NCBI GenBank assembly: GCA_964504345.1
Contig: CAZDDX010000008.1
Location: 1-64,000 of the forward strand
Reading direction: 5' to 3'
DNA from: CAMDTE01 sp964504345
GTDB taxonomy: Bacteria; Bacteroidota; Bacteroidia; Flavobacteriales; Schleiferiaceae
DNA length: 64,000 bases
Position numbers and translations under genes: made by a program. This document shows positions 32,126 through 40,955 of the stretch, piece after piece (within the stretch, counting starts at the first letter, position 1; each line of letters begins with the position of its first letter). The notes below the pieces were generated by a model that worked only from the letters and a program-made list of their open reading frames with translations, did no database searches and had not been told where the DNA came from.

Positions 32126-33025
32126 TTAGGGGGCTTCAGGTGCGTCAAAGGGGTCGGTGAGGCGTACGATGCGGATGCTGTGGATTTCTACGACGCCGTC
32201 GGCCTCAAACTGCAGCAAAAACTGCTTGATGTTCGACGGATCCGTCTTCATTTCGCGCCAGTTAAAGGCGGTCAATGGCAACCGAATGGCCCGGTAGTCT
32301 GGACCGACGGGTCCGTTGAGGATGCGGTCTGCGCTCATGCCCATCCAGGCCTGGCGGCCGCTGTAATCCTCCAGTCCAAAGGCCCACGGAAAGGATTTGA
32401 CCGGCTGTCCTTGGGGCAGGCGCACGACCAATTCAATGGCGGCCACGTCTACAATGGGGCCTAAATTCTTGCCGCTCCACTGATCCCAGCCCACACCCAG
32501 GCCCACCCAAGGGCAACCGCCTCCGGGCTTGTTCCAGTTGATGAGGTAGGTGTTTTGCGCGGTCAATTTAGCCTTCAAACACGCGGCGGTTCCGGCCGTC
32601 CAAAAAGCATCGCCGGCGGGACCTTCCAATACCGTCAATGAGGCAAAGCCGTTGATGTTGTCGTACTGGTTGTCCGGATTTACGGCGTCGTATAATCCGC
32701 GCAAACCCTGCACTGGCGCGGGATCCAGCACCACGGTACGCAAGGCAGTCTCCTCGCCGCGGTTGCGCGTGCGGCCCGTATCTGCCAAAAACCCTGTTTT
32801 TATATTGACTATTGGGTCGGATAAGTTGACCGTAGTGCGCGAGGAAGCAAACCCGTCAGCCGATATCTCACACCCATCGGTCAACTTATCAAGCCGAATG
32901 GACAATATTTCGGCCGGTTTTTCAGCCGCTACATCCCATTTACCGACGGTCCCCAAACTGCGGGCAGAGGTGCTGTAGGTGCCGCAAATTAAGGCCAGTA
33001 GGCCGCAAAACACAGGCGCGCGCAT
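32126..33025 (-). CDS. Exported CBM-like protein of the glycan operon
   Basis: 299 aa from ATG 33025, which overlaps the upstream stop as TGATG. Signal peptide (APVFCGLLALICGTYSTSA). The C-terminal half (VAAIELVVRLPQGQPVKSFPWAFGLEDYSGRQAW ... VVEIHSIRIVRL) has the jelly-roll pattern of CBM4/CBM11-like carbohydrate-binding domains, and the N-terminal half is a second beta-rich unit. No catalytic residues are recognised. Inferred role: glycan binding at the surface or in the periplasm for the neighbouring GH16/GH3 enzymes. Confidence 0.65.
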   Translation of the reverse strand: MRAPVFCGLLALICGTYSTSARSLGTVGKWDVAAEKPAEILSIRLDKLTDGCEISADGFASSRTTVNLSDPIVNIKTGFLADTGRTRNRGEETALRTVVLDPAPVQGLRGLYDAVNPDNQYDNINGFASLTVLEGPAGDAFWTAGTAACLKAKLTAQNTYLINWNKPGGGCPWVGLGVGWDQWSGKNLGPIVDVAAIELVVRLPQGQPVKSFPWAFGLEDYSGRQAWMGMSADRILNGPVGPDYRAIRLPLTAFNWREMKTDPSNIKQFLLQFEADGVVEIHSIRIVRLTDPFDAPEAP

Positions 33026-34062
33026 CACAATTTGGCGGGGGAGTTCAACGAAAACAAAAGCGCGTCTGCGTCGCACTCGGCGTAACCGCTAGAGGGATTC
33101 GCCAAAAACAACACCGACACCTGATGCAATTTGTGCGGCTCGTGAATGCCATTACCAACCGACGATGCCGGCGCTCCGTTGATCAGGGTGACCAAATCGC
33201 TGTACTTCAAAGACTCCAATTTCCAATTGGCACCGGGCCGGATTTCCACCGCCCACAGGTCTTCGTTGCTGGACTGGTAGACGCCATCGCCGTTGTCGTC
33301 CTCCCGGAACTGCAGGAGTACGATGCCGTTGCTGAGGCCGGCTTTCTGCTTGAAAATGCCATTGAAATAGACCTTGGTGGCGTCCGAGGGGAGGCCAAAG
33401 CCGTCCGTTGCGTTGAAGTCGTCGGCAAAAAGATCCAGCATGCCAATCAGCCAATCCCAGGCGACTGCGCCGCCCATGCGGTAGTAGGAGCTGCCTTGGG
33501 CGCGGGGCGCTTCGTTCACCGTGGTGAATTTCATGTTGGCGCCGGTTTGCAAAAAGGGGGTCCAGTGCGATTGGATGGCCGGCGCGTCAAACGCGTCCAG
33601 CACGACGCCTTCCAGCGCGCGCGTTCCGGTCACTTGGACGGTAGTTTTCAGCGTGTCCGTCTGTCCAGGCCACCACAGCTTGACGTTGCACGGCTCCGCC
33701 GCAAACGTGGGAAACTGGGTGGTTTGACCCTCCCACGTGGCGTTTGCGGCATTCAACTCCTTGGACTTGCCCTCCAGGCGCCAGCGGGAACCGCTGGCGG
33801 TGCCGCGCACTTCCAAGGCCCAATCCGCCGTGATGGACGTTTTAGCGGTGAAGTGCACCGTTTGGCCGGCCCCAAAGTCCACCGTTGCGGCGGACACTTG
33901 CAGTCCTTCGCGCACGGCAAAATTGCCGTACAAATCTTCCAAGTTGGGGCCGTCGGGGGTCAGATTGCGTTCGCAAGAAGCGAAAACAAGGCCTGCGGCC
34001 GCCAGAAGGGCTCCGGCGAGTCCGCGGTTGAGGCGACGGGCGGCGGTTTGTGTCTTTTTCAT
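33025..34062 (-). CDS. Surface lipoprotein of the glycan operon
   Basis: 345 aa from ATG 34062 (MKKTQTAARRLNRGL). Lipobox AGLVFASC, followed by ERNLTPDGPNLEDLYGNF. An N-terminal immunoglobulin/PKD-like beta domain (VDFGAGQTVHFTAKTS) leads to a C-terminal beta domain resembling the one in the next gene product. SusE/SusF-like glycan-binding lipoproteins have this overall plan, but there is no SusC/SusD here. The stop overlaps the next start (TGATG), so translation is probably coupled. Confidence 0.65.
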   Translation of the reverse strand: MKKTQTAARRLNRGLAGALLAAAGLVFASCERNLTPDGPNLEDLYGNFAVREGLQVSAATVDFGAGQTVHFTAKTSITADWALEVRGTASGSRWRLEGKSKELNAANATWEGQTTQFPTFAAEPCNVKLWWPGQTDTLKTTVQVTGTRALEGVVLDAFDAPAIQSHWTPFLQTGANMKFTTVNEAPRAQGSSYYRMGGAVAWDWLIGMLDLFADDFNATDGFGLPSDATKVYFNGIFKQKAGLSNGIVLLQFREDDNGDGVYQSSNEDLWAVEIRPGANWKLESLKYSDLVTLINGAPASSVGNGIHEPHKLHQVSVLFLANPSSGYAECDADALLFSLNSPAKL

Positions 34063-34092
34063 GATCAATGCGTTCAGAAGGCTGAATTTCAG

Positions 34093-35808
34093 TTAAAACG
34101 ACTGGATGTAGGCCACAAAGGCGGACGAAAGGCTTGGACCGGCCACTGCCTCGGAAGACGTGCGGTTGGCCATCCACCCGGCCACCAGCTGGGTCTTGTC
34201 GAACGGTTGGTAGGTCAGGGAGGCGACGGGGAGCCACTCGCGGTAGTTTACCTCGCCCCCGACGAAGTCCACCACCTGGTTTTGGGCGTCGCGTACGGAT
34301 TGGAAGGCGTAGCCGGTGCTTTGCACGGTCCACAGCCCGGCGTCCAGGCGCAAATCATTGCGCAAGCGGTAGCCCACGTTGGCCTTGAGCCAGGGCTGAC
34401 TCAGTGCGTAGTTGGGGACGTTCTCGCCGGCGTCGGTACGCCAGGTGCGCTGCCAGCGGAGCAGGGCGCGCACGCTCCAGTTTTTGTTGGACCAACCGCC
34501 CAGGGCGTCCAGGCGCGCGAACTGCGTGAGCGCGGCGGTGCCTTGGCCGCGAATCTCGCTGGCCCAGTCCGCTTTCAACACGAGGTTCCAGGGTCCCATG
34601 GGTTTGCCGGCCAGCGAGTGGGGGGTGGGATTCCACTCCGCGGAAAGGCCGCGTCGGTTGGGGGTGGCTACGCCAAAGGGATCCATGGTGAGGTATACCG
34701 ACGGTTCCGCGCCCAAGGTGGGGTTCCATGCGGTGCGGTACAGACTGGTTTCCCGATGCAGGTCCAGCAAATTGGCGGTGCGCAGCAGGCGGTCGTTGCC
34801 GGTGCGGGAAAACGACCCCGGTACGCTGGTGAGGTTGTAGGCCGTGGTTTGGGCCGACGGACTGAAGAAGTCGGGCCCGATGTCTCGGTAGCCGACGGTC
34901 CACCGGCGACGTGCGCCGGACAGCGTCACGTGGTAGAAATAATCGCCCTTGGCGGGAGCGTTGGCTAGGGCCCACTCGGTGCGGGAAATTCCGCCTTCAC
35001 CTTTCAATTTTAGGCCCCGGTTGTTGAGCGCCCAGCCGGCGTCCAAGGTGGCCACGGCGTTGCGGTAAAAGTGCGTGGCGGCGCTGGTTCCCGGCACGTC
35101 CTGCACCAAAACGGCGTTGGCCCCCACAAAAAAGGTCTTCCAGGTCAAAGCGGTGCGGCCGCCGGTGGCCCACTGTTCGGTTTGCGCTCCGCCCAAAGCA
35201 GGGCGCAGTCGGAACGCAAAAAGGTTGGTCTTGTGCGACTCGGGGCCTTTTTTGTAGCGAAGCCCCCACTCCACCGACGCTCCTTGGGTGCGCCAGGTGC
35301 CGTCGGGGTTCATCCAGACGTCGTTGCCGGGCAGGGCGCGCTGGAAAAGTTCCAAAGACGGAAGCACGTCTCCCGCTTGCAGCAGGGGCGCCGTGCGCTG
35401 CATCGTAAAGGGCGTAAGCTTGTAGTCTAGGTCACCTACGGCGTACCGAAACCGGTTGTTGATGAGGCCTTTGACGGTGAGTTGGCGGACGTCAAACGAA
35501 ACGCCAGATCCCCAAAAACCGCCGTAGTCGTTGCGCACGCGGATCATGGCCTGCACTTCGGTTTGGTCGTTGGGACGGACGTTCATGCCCAGGTCTGCCA
35601 GCACGTGGCCGCTGTTTTCGCGGGGCAAGGTGGTGGTGTCTCCGCCCAGACGAAAGCCGTCTGCGGTGTAGGCCGCACGGGTGTGGCCGTTGAGGGAGAA
35701 CTTGGGGCGCCAAGGCGCCGACGCGGTTTGGGCGGCTGCAGGCATCCACACGGCGGGCAGCAGTCCGGCAGCAGCCAGGGCCAATCCGATTTTTATAGGG
35801 CTCATCAT
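34093..35808 (-). CDS. Outer-membrane beta-barrel protein (571 aa)
   Basis: Start at ATG 35808, overlapping the upstream stop as TGATG; the preceding TTG lies in the same overlap. A signal peptide (IGLALAAAGLLPAVWMPAAAQ) precedes many amphipathic strands with aromatic girdles (e.g. RFRYAVGDLDYKLTPFTMQ, WNLVLKADWASEIRG, LRLDAGLWTV) and a C-terminal strand ending FVAYIQSF, typical of OMPs. VGDLDYKLTPFT is a conserved-looking motif of uncharacterised Bacteroidota barrels found near glycan genes. There is no plug domain or TonB box, so it is not SusC-like. It may be a passive or specific porin for oligosaccharides. Confidence 0.75.
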   Translation of the reverse strand: MMSPIKIGLALAAAGLLPAVWMPAAAQTASAPWRPKFSLNGHTRAAYTADGFRLGGDTTTLPRENSGHVLADLGMNVRPNDQTEVQAMIRVRNDYGGFWGSGVSFDVRQLTVKGLINNRFRYAVGDLDYKLTPFTMQRTAPLLQAGDVLPSLELFQRALPGNDVWMNPDGTWRTQGASVEWGLRYKKGPESHKTNLFAFRLRPALGGAQTEQWATGGRTALTWKTFFVGANAVLVQDVPGTSAATHFYRNAVATLDAGWALNNRGLKLKGEGGISRTEWALANAPAKGDYFYHVTLSGARRRWTVGYRDIGPDFFSPSAQTTAYNLTSVPGSFSRTGNDRLLRTANLLDLHRETSLYRTAWNPTLGAEPSVYLTMDPFGVATPNRRGLSAEWNPTPHSLAGKPMGPWNLVLKADWASEIRGQGTAALTQFARLDALGGWSNKNWSVRALLRWQRTWRTDAGENVPNYALSQPWLKANVGYRLRNDLRLDAGLWTVQSTGYAFQSVRDAQNQVVDFVGGEVNYREWLPVASLTYQPFDKTQLVAGWMANRTSSEAVAGPSLSSAFVAYIQSF

Positions 35809-37796
35809 CAAAAGAATAACTTCAATTCAACAGTGGTTTCGGTGCCCCGGAAGGCGTCCAATTCAAAACTCCGGTCCGCAAATCCAAAGGCTTTGTGGCG
35901 GAAAAAGATTTGTGCGTTGTCTGCGGCCCAGCAATCAAAACCCAGACCCAGGGACCATCCGCGTTGGTCAATGGGGCGTCCGGTGGCGTTGTAGTTGGTT
36001 TTGAGGCTGCCCAAAGTGGCGTCGGCGCTGGCGCAACCTACCCACGTCCAACGGTCTCCGGTTTTCCAGTAGATTTCGTTTTCAGACGAATACTGGCGCA
36101 ACACGGCGTCGGGCCGAACGTACAAAAGCGACGGCTGAAGTTGAACCGAATGAGCGCGAACCAGGTGGTTGAAGGCGATTTGGTGGTTCCCCACGGGAAC
36201 GGTGTACAGGGCTTGGGCTTCCCACTGGGAAAAATGCAAGGGCTTGTCTACCGGAACCTTGAAATCCAACAACTCGTAGGTGCTGCGGTACAAAACGTTG
36301 GTGCGTCCGTAAGGTCCCACGGCTTGCGGGAATCCCCAGCGGTAGAAGCGCGAGCGGGTGAGGGCGTTCACCGGATGCCCAAAGGCGAAGGTGCTGCCGC
36401 CCGCTTCCCATTGCCGGGTGGCCGAATAGCCACCGGTGAGGTACACGTGCTTGGCTTTGTACACGGCGTTGAGGTCTGCGCCAAAGCGGTTGTTGGCCAG
36501 TTGAGCAAAGCCGAGCAAAGAAGGACCCACCGGGTTCAACACCGCCTGGCTGCCGGCTTGACCCGCGGGAATTTGGTTGACGGCCGCTTCCTGCACGGAT
36601 CCGTTGACCACGGCGCTGGCGTTGTTCACGGCTCCGGGGTGCACGGCGTGGGCGTGGAGCAACAATTGCCAACGGGTGCCCAAACGTTTGGCGGCGCGCA
36701 GCTGAGCCACCAGGCCGCCGCTGGGGCCGTTGTCTTCCGAGTAGTAGTAGCCGTAGCCGCCTTCTGCGGAGGTGGTCCAGCTGCCGCTGGTGTAGGAAAG
36801 CTTGCCGGTTGCTGCGCCGGAACCAAAGGGCTGGGTCAGCATGGAATCTTGGTAGCTCCGCTGCTGCATGGATTGCGCGGTGAACAGGACCTTGCCCAGC
36901 GGCAGTTGGTACTGCCCGCCCCAGGCTCCGTTCGGACGTCGATCAAAGCCGCCGTTTTGTTCGTTTTTGCCCACCAAAACCTTGACCTTTTGACCGTGCG
37001 GGAGCCCGGTCCAATCCACTACACCGCCCACGAAGGCCCGTTTTCCCCAGCGCATTTCTTGGTTGACGCTTCCCGCCTCAATGTACCGCTGGTATCGAGC
37101 AAAGGGCGTCGTTCCAATGGGGTCCCACGGATTGCGGTCGAAGAGCATGTAGCGGTTGTAGCCCGTGTAGGCGCCCATCGTGAGGTCCGTCATTTCCTCC
37201 CAGTGGATGCCGCCCAGCTTCACGCTCAAGGGTCCCAAAGCGGTAGGCAGGGTGGCGTACACGTTCATCCCCAAGTTGAGCAGCAGGTGTCCGCCTACCG
37301 CTCCCTGAACGCCGTAGGCCGGACGTCCGGGGTTGTCTAAGAACTGAAAGGCAAAGAGGTCCATGCCGAAGGTGGCTCCCGGGCGGGTTTTCCCAGTGAT
37401 GTTCACCATCAAGGTGGGGAGCTGGCTGTCGTCGCCCACAAAGAATTCCCGCGGAAGCATTTGCCCGGTTGGCAGGTAGGCGTAGTTCCCCGGCAGGTGA
37501 CGGTAGGTCATGAACTGGCGGAAAAACCCATTGGCATTGAGGGTTCGCAGCCGCGCCGGTTCCATTTTTGGAAAATTCCCAACGGGATCTGGCTCCAGAA
37601 AAAGGATGCGTTTTTTTTCATCGTCCAGGACGTTGCGGGTGGCATGAAGGACGGCCGTGTCCGCATTCCGAACGGTCTCCCGAACCACTGAGGAAGCGGG
37701 TGCAGGCGCCTGCTGGCCCCAGAGTGCGGCCGGTGCGGCCAGGACAACGGCAAGTCCCGCGGCTCGCGTGGCTAAATGTTTAAAATACTGGAACAT
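35808..37796 (-). CDS. Outer-membrane protein (662 aa) of the glycan operon
   Basis: ATG at 37796 overlaps the upstream glycosidase stop (TGATG); the longer upstream frame lies inside that gene and is ignored. A signal peptide (FKHLATRAAGLAVVLAAPAALWGQ) is followed by LFLEPDPVGNFPKMEPARLRTLN and then a long series of amphipathic strands, closing with TVELKLFF, a C-terminal aromatic strand of the beta-barrel type. Similar in style to the following OMP but not a close paralogue. Probably forms with it an outer-membrane channel or scaffold. Function is otherwise unknown. Confidence 0.7.
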   Translation of the reverse strand: MFQYFKHLATRAAGLAVVLAAPAALWGQQAPAPASSVVRETVRNADTAVLHATRNVLDDEKKRILFLEPDPVGNFPKMEPARLRTLNANGFFRQFMTYRHLPGNYAYLPTGQMLPREFFVGDDSQLPTLMVNITGKTRPGATFGMDLFAFQFLDNPGRPAYGVQGAVGGHLLLNLGMNVYATLPTALGPLSVKLGGIHWEEMTDLTMGAYTGYNRYMLFDRNPWDPIGTTPFARYQRYIEAGSVNQEMRWGKRAFVGGVVDWTGLPHGQKVKVLVGKNEQNGGFDRRPNGAWGGQYQLPLGKVLFTAQSMQQRSYQDSMLTQPFGSGAATGKLSYTSGSWTTSAEGGYGYYYSEDNGPSGGLVAQLRAAKRLGTRWQLLLHAHAVHPGAVNNASAVVNGSVQEAAVNQIPAGQAGSQAVLNPVGPSLLGFAQLANNRFGADLNAVYKAKHVYLTGGYSATRQWEAGGSTFAFGHPVNALTRSRFYRWGFPQAVGPYGRTNVLYRSTYELLDFKVPVDKPLHFSQWEAQALYTVPVGNHQIAFNHLVRAHSVQLQPSLLYVRPDAVLRQYSSENEIYWKTGDRWTWVGCASADATLGSLKTNYNATGRPIDQRGWSLGLGFDCWAADNAQIFFRHKAFGFADRSFELDAFRGTETTVELKLFF

Positions 37797-39223
37797 CAGT
37801 CTATGCGGTTGATGGTTTCCCAATCCACCCACGTCCGCGGGCGGGCGCCGGGTGGGCGCGGGTTGATCCAAAGAGGGGCGTTGGCGTAGGCCACGTAGCC
37901 GTTGGGACCTTGGGCCACAACTACGATGCGGTACGCGCCGGGAACAGCGGGTGCCTTGAAGTTCACCACGGACTGGTCTGTGGTGAGGCGCACGCGTTTG
38001 CGCAACAAGGTAGCGGGCTTGGATTCCACGTCGCCACCGGCCTTGATGTCCGTGCTTTCCGGGACCAATTCCAGCCAAAATTTGGCGTTTTCCGGCCACG
38101 TTCCGCGCACCCGGACGCCGCGAGGGGCCCCGGCCTCAGCTCGGTAAAACAAGGAATCCAGGCTTTCAATGGAAACTTGGGGGCGCTCTTGACGTGCCTC
38201 AAAAGTGCGGCCGGTCGTTCCATCCGCTCCTTGAGGGCGCTGGTCCAAGGGCGACGGCGCCGCAGCATCCGCAAAGGCTTGGGCGCGCGCGTTGGCCAAG
38301 CGCCAACCATTGCCCACGGCCACCAAGGCTTCGGTGGGCTCCCCGCGTTCGGAAAACAACCCGTACCAAGACGAGGTGGTCTCTTGCTTCTGGCCCCACA
38401 AAAACACATACGAACCCATACACGCGGGCTCGCTTAAAATCTTTTCCGCAAACCGACGCCCGTAGGATTCCGCTTTTTGGGCGCTGGACTGCTCCAAAGG
38501 CGCCCCCCACGGGGCCTTCGCCACTTCCCAGTGCCCGTTGGGGCCCCACTCCGTCACCATGTAGGCCTTGTCCCAACCGTACTTCTTCAGCATGCCGGGA
38601 AGACGGTCGATGTCTGCATAGGTGTTCACGGAGTAGAAGTCAATATTGGGGCAACGCGTTTTGATCAAATACACCTCGTTGCTGTCCAGTCCGGCCGTCA
38701 CCGTGGTGGTGGGGTGGTTGGGGTCCAATTCGTGAATCATTTTGGCGATGTCCTCCACGGCGTACCAAACGTCGGTATTGGTGTAAAACAAATCCACCTC
38801 GTTCCCGACGCCCCAACACAGGAGCGCGGGGTGGTCTTTCAACCGCAAAACGGCCTGCCGGAAGTTCTCTTTCTGCGAAGCCACGCGGTCTGCGTTGCTG
38901 TAGTCAAATCCGTGGCGCTCGTGCTGCAGCCACAAGCCCATCATGACCGTGAGCCCGTGCTTTTGTGCTTCGTCCAAAATCCGCTCGGCGTCTTCTAAGC
39001 CCCAAGTGCGCAAGGAATTGCCGCCCAAGGCCACAATTTGGTCCATGTGAACCGATCCGCCGGCACCGTTCACGTAGTAGGGCTGCCCGCCGCGCACCAA
39101 CTGCCAACCGCCGGAGGGTGTCTTCTGCACACTTGTAGGGACGGGCTGAGCCTGCAACAACGGTCCGTTCGCCGCACACACCGCGAACAAAACAACCCGA
39201 AACGCGTTACTTTTCAACGGCAT
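37796..39223 (-). CDS. Clan GH-A glycoside hydrolase (GH2/GH5-like TIM barrel), exported
   Basis: Start chosen at ATG 39223 (MPLKSNAFRVVLFAVCAANGPLLQA, a good signal peptide); ATG 39274 would add 17 residues. The barrel carries NSLRTWG, the acid/base in CWGVGNEVD (Glu142) and the nucleophile in VTEWGPNG (Glu225), as in GH2/GH5/GH-A enzymes. The protein lacks the N-terminal sandwich domains of full GH2 enzymes. The C-terminal 160 residues are a separate beta domain (GAYRIVVVAQGPNGYVAYAN). First gene of the operon that continues to 28142. Similar proteins are annotated as GH2 TIM-barrel; the linkage cut cannot be assigned, though GH16/GH3 neighbours suggest beta-glucan. Confidence 0.8.
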   Translation of the reverse strand: MPLKSNAFRVVLFAVCAANGPLLQAQPVPTSVQKTPSGGWQLVRGGQPYYVNGAGGSVHMDQIVALGGNSLRTWGLEDAERILDEAQKHGLTVMMGLWLQHERHGFDYSNADRVASQKENFRQAVLRLKDHPALLCWGVGNEVDLFYTNTDVWYAVEDIAKMIHELDPNHPTTTVTAGLDSNEVYLIKTRCPNIDFYSVNTYADIDRLPGMLKKYGWDKAYMVTEWGPNGHWEVAKAPWGAPLEQSSAQKAESYGRRFAEKILSEPACMGSYVFLWGQKQETTSSWYGLFSERGEPTEALVAVGNGWRLANARAQAFADAAAPSPLDQRPQGADGTTGRTFEARQERPQVSIESLDSLFYRAEAGAPRGVRVRGTWPENAKFWLELVPESTDIKAGGDVESKPATLLRKRVRLTTDQSVVNFKAPAVPGAYRIVVVAQGPNGYVAYANAPLWINPRPPGARPRTWVDWETINRID

Positions 39224-39435
39224 AAATCGGTGGACAAATCGGCTGAATGTGCCGTAAATAGGACTTTTTTGCATACCGTCGTCAAAATTCTTGGGGCAAG
39301 TTATGGTAACTTTAACAATTTCTTATTAGTTTCGTCCTGAGTTTTTGTAAAATTTACCATTATTCAAAAACACATCAACCAAACGCTCTTTTCCAAAACC
39401 TCTATCAACCCATCTCTAAAATAACCCAAAAAACC

Positions 39436-40419
39436 ATGAAACAACTCTTTACCACTGCTCTGGCGGTTGTTGCGGTCGCTTTGTCCGCTCAAACCACCAA
39501 CGTCACCTTCCAGGTGGACATGAACGACTACACCGGTTCCTTCACCACGCCGGAAGTCAACGGTACCTTCAACTCTTGGTGCGGCGCCTGCAACGCCATG
39601 TCCGATCCGGACGGAGACGACATTTGGACCGTCACTTTGCCTTTGGCTACCGGTTCCTCCATTGAGTACAAATTCTCTCACGACGCTTGGGCCGGTCAGG
39701 AACAAAACGACCCCACCGCTCCTTGCACCAACGGCAACGCCACCTACACCAACCGTGTTTTGGTCGTTCCTGCAACGGCCATCACCTTGCCCGCCGTTTG
39801 CTGGGGTTCTTGCAACCCATGCTCCGGAACGGCTACCACAGCCAACATCACGTTCCGCGTGGACATGAGCGAGTTCACCGGCACCTTCACCACTCCTGAA
39901 GTGAACGGTACGTTCAACGGATGGTGCGGCAATTGCACGCCCATGACGGATGCCGACGGCGATGAGGTTTGGGAGAAAACCGTGAACTTGGCTGTAGGCG
40001 ACACCATTGAGTACAAATTCAGCGCAGACAACTGGGGCGTTCAAGAACAAAACGACCCCAACGCTCCTTGCACCAACGGCAACGCAACCTACACCAACCG
40101 CGTGTGGATCGTAACCGGTGACACCACCCTTCCCGCCGTATGCTGGGCCTCTTGCAACGTTTGCGGATTGGGTACGGAAGAAAATACTGCTGCTCTGTTC
40201 ACCTTGACTCCCAACCCCAGCGCGGACGTTGCCGTATTGAACGCTACCGAAGCCGGTACTGTTGAAGTGGTTAACGTTGCCGGTGCCGTTGTGGCCCGTC
40301 AAGCAGTAGCTGCTGGTGAAAACCGCATCGAAACGTCTGTATTGGCCAACGGTATCTACACCGTGCGCTGGACCAACGGTCGCGAGAGCTCTGCTGCACG
40401 TCTGGCGGTTCGCCACTAA
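39436..40419 (+). CDS. T9SS-exported protein with two starch-binding-like repeats
   Basis: 327 aa. Signal peptide (LFTTALAVVAVALSAQ), then two ~108-residue repeats (22-129 and 136-243), each VTFQVDMNDYTG / ITFRVDMSEFTG ... FTTPEVNGTFNSWCG ... IEYKFS ... CTNGNATYTNRV ... TLPAVCW. The NGTFNxWCG and YKF patterns are those of E-set/CBM20/CBM48-like carbohydrate-binding folds, with extra conserved cysteines likely to form disulphides. Residues 256-327 (LTPNPSADVAVLNAT ... NGIYTVRWTNG ... LAVRH) are a T9SS type A sorting domain. No catalytic domain: a secreted glycan-binding protein. A hairpin terminator follows. Confidence 0.85.
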   Translation: MKQLFTTALAVVAVALSAQTTNVTFQVDMNDYTGSFTTPEVNGTFNSWCGACNAMSDPDGDDIWTVTLPLATGSSIEYKFSHDAWAGQEQNDPTAPCTNGNATYTNRVLVVPATAITLPAVCWGSCNPCSGTATTANITFRVDMSEFTGTFTTPEVNGTFNGWCGNCTPMTDADGDEVWEKTVNLAVGDTIEYKFSADNWGVQEQNDPNAPCTNGNATYTNRVWIVTGDTTLPAVCWASCNVCGLGTEENTAALFTLTPNPSADVAVLNATEAGTVEVVNVAGAVVARQAVAAGENRIETSVLANGIYTVRWTNGRESSAARLAVRH

Positions 40420-40472
40420 TTCGATTGCACTAGGGAAGTCCCGCGGGTGCGGACGGACCCCGGGGACCCCCC

Positions 40473-40492
40473 CCCAAAAATAATTTTTTGGG
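40473..40492. terminator. Hairpin terminator after the T9SS starch-binding-like gene
   Basis: CCCAAAAA-TAAT-TTTTTGGG, an 8-bp stem 54 bases after the stop, followed by TTGTTTTTGGG. The A/T-rich stem can act in both directions, suiting convergent genes. Confidence 0.6.
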
Positions 40493-40521
40493 TTGTTTTT
40501 GGGAAATCACCATGCGCCCCT

Positions 40522-40547
40522 CCCCGCTGCCAAGGGGTTTTCTTTTT
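40522..40547 (+). terminator. Second terminator-like hairpin
   Basis: CCCC-GCTGCCAA-GGGG followed by TTTTCTTTTT. The stem is short (4 bp), so this is a weak backup candidate. Confidence 0.4.
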
Positions 40548-40730
40548 CGCTTAGGGGGAAGGCTAGCGGTAGGCAACAGCAAGCGGTAGGCAAATCCAAA
40601 AGGTAGCTCAAGCCAAAGGGCAAAACCTCACGCGCAGCTTGAGCACACGTCAGAAATTGCCACGCGCTTGCAAAGCGCCCGTCGGAGAACCGTCGAGCAC
40701 TAGGTAAAATCTTCGGAAAAACCGGCTCGC

Positions 40731-40898
40731 TTACTTGCCCTCCAGACGCACCAACTCGTCCATCACGCCCTCGGCCTCGGCCCGTTTTAAATCCGACGCC
40801 GCACGATCGCGGGTGGACAAATCAAAGCTCTCCTTCATCAACGCGTCGTAACGCGCACGCAAAACATCCGATTGCGATTTTTTCTTGAATGGCCACAT
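40731..40898 (-). CDS. Small conserved Bacteroidota protein (Lacal_2735-like), 55 aa
   Basis: Minus strand ATG at 40898: MWPFKKKSQSDVLRARYDAL, then MKESFDLSTRDRAASDLKRA and EAEGVMDELVRLEGK, stop at 40731. It matches the plan of the short Lacal_2735-type proteins of Bacteroidota: basic FKKK start, KYxxLMKEAFDLSxxNRxxSDxKxAEAxxVxxEL helix pair. Function is unknown; it is likely a small helical cytoplasmic protein. It is divergent from the sugar transporter gene (57 bases between starts) and was found only by reading the strand, as it is very short. Confidence 0.75.
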   Translation of the reverse strand: MWPFKKKSQSDVLRARYDALMKESFDLSTRDRAASDLKRAEAEGVMDELVRLEGK

Positions 40899-40955
40899 GT
40901 CCTTTTAACCCACCGACGCGCTAAAAGTTTGACCGAAAAACGTACATTTCCACCC

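Larger units (their letters stand above)
40420..40730. other. 311-base intergenic region with terminators and a short repeat
   Basis: The region contains two hairpins (listed separately) and a 12-bp direct repeat AGCGGTAGGCAA at 40565-40576 and 40582-40593. The rest, up to the end of the convergent small gene at 40731, shows no open frame or further structure that I can support. Confidence 0.6.

Noticed and set aside
33124..34968. 614-codon plus-strand frame
   Set aside because: Antisense shadow of the lipoprotein and OMP genes, which have signal peptides and coupled starts.
37797..38099. N-terminal extension of the 662-aa OMP
   Set aside because: The extension reads out of frame through the upstream glycosidase; a proper signal peptide starts at 37796 with a TGATG overlap.
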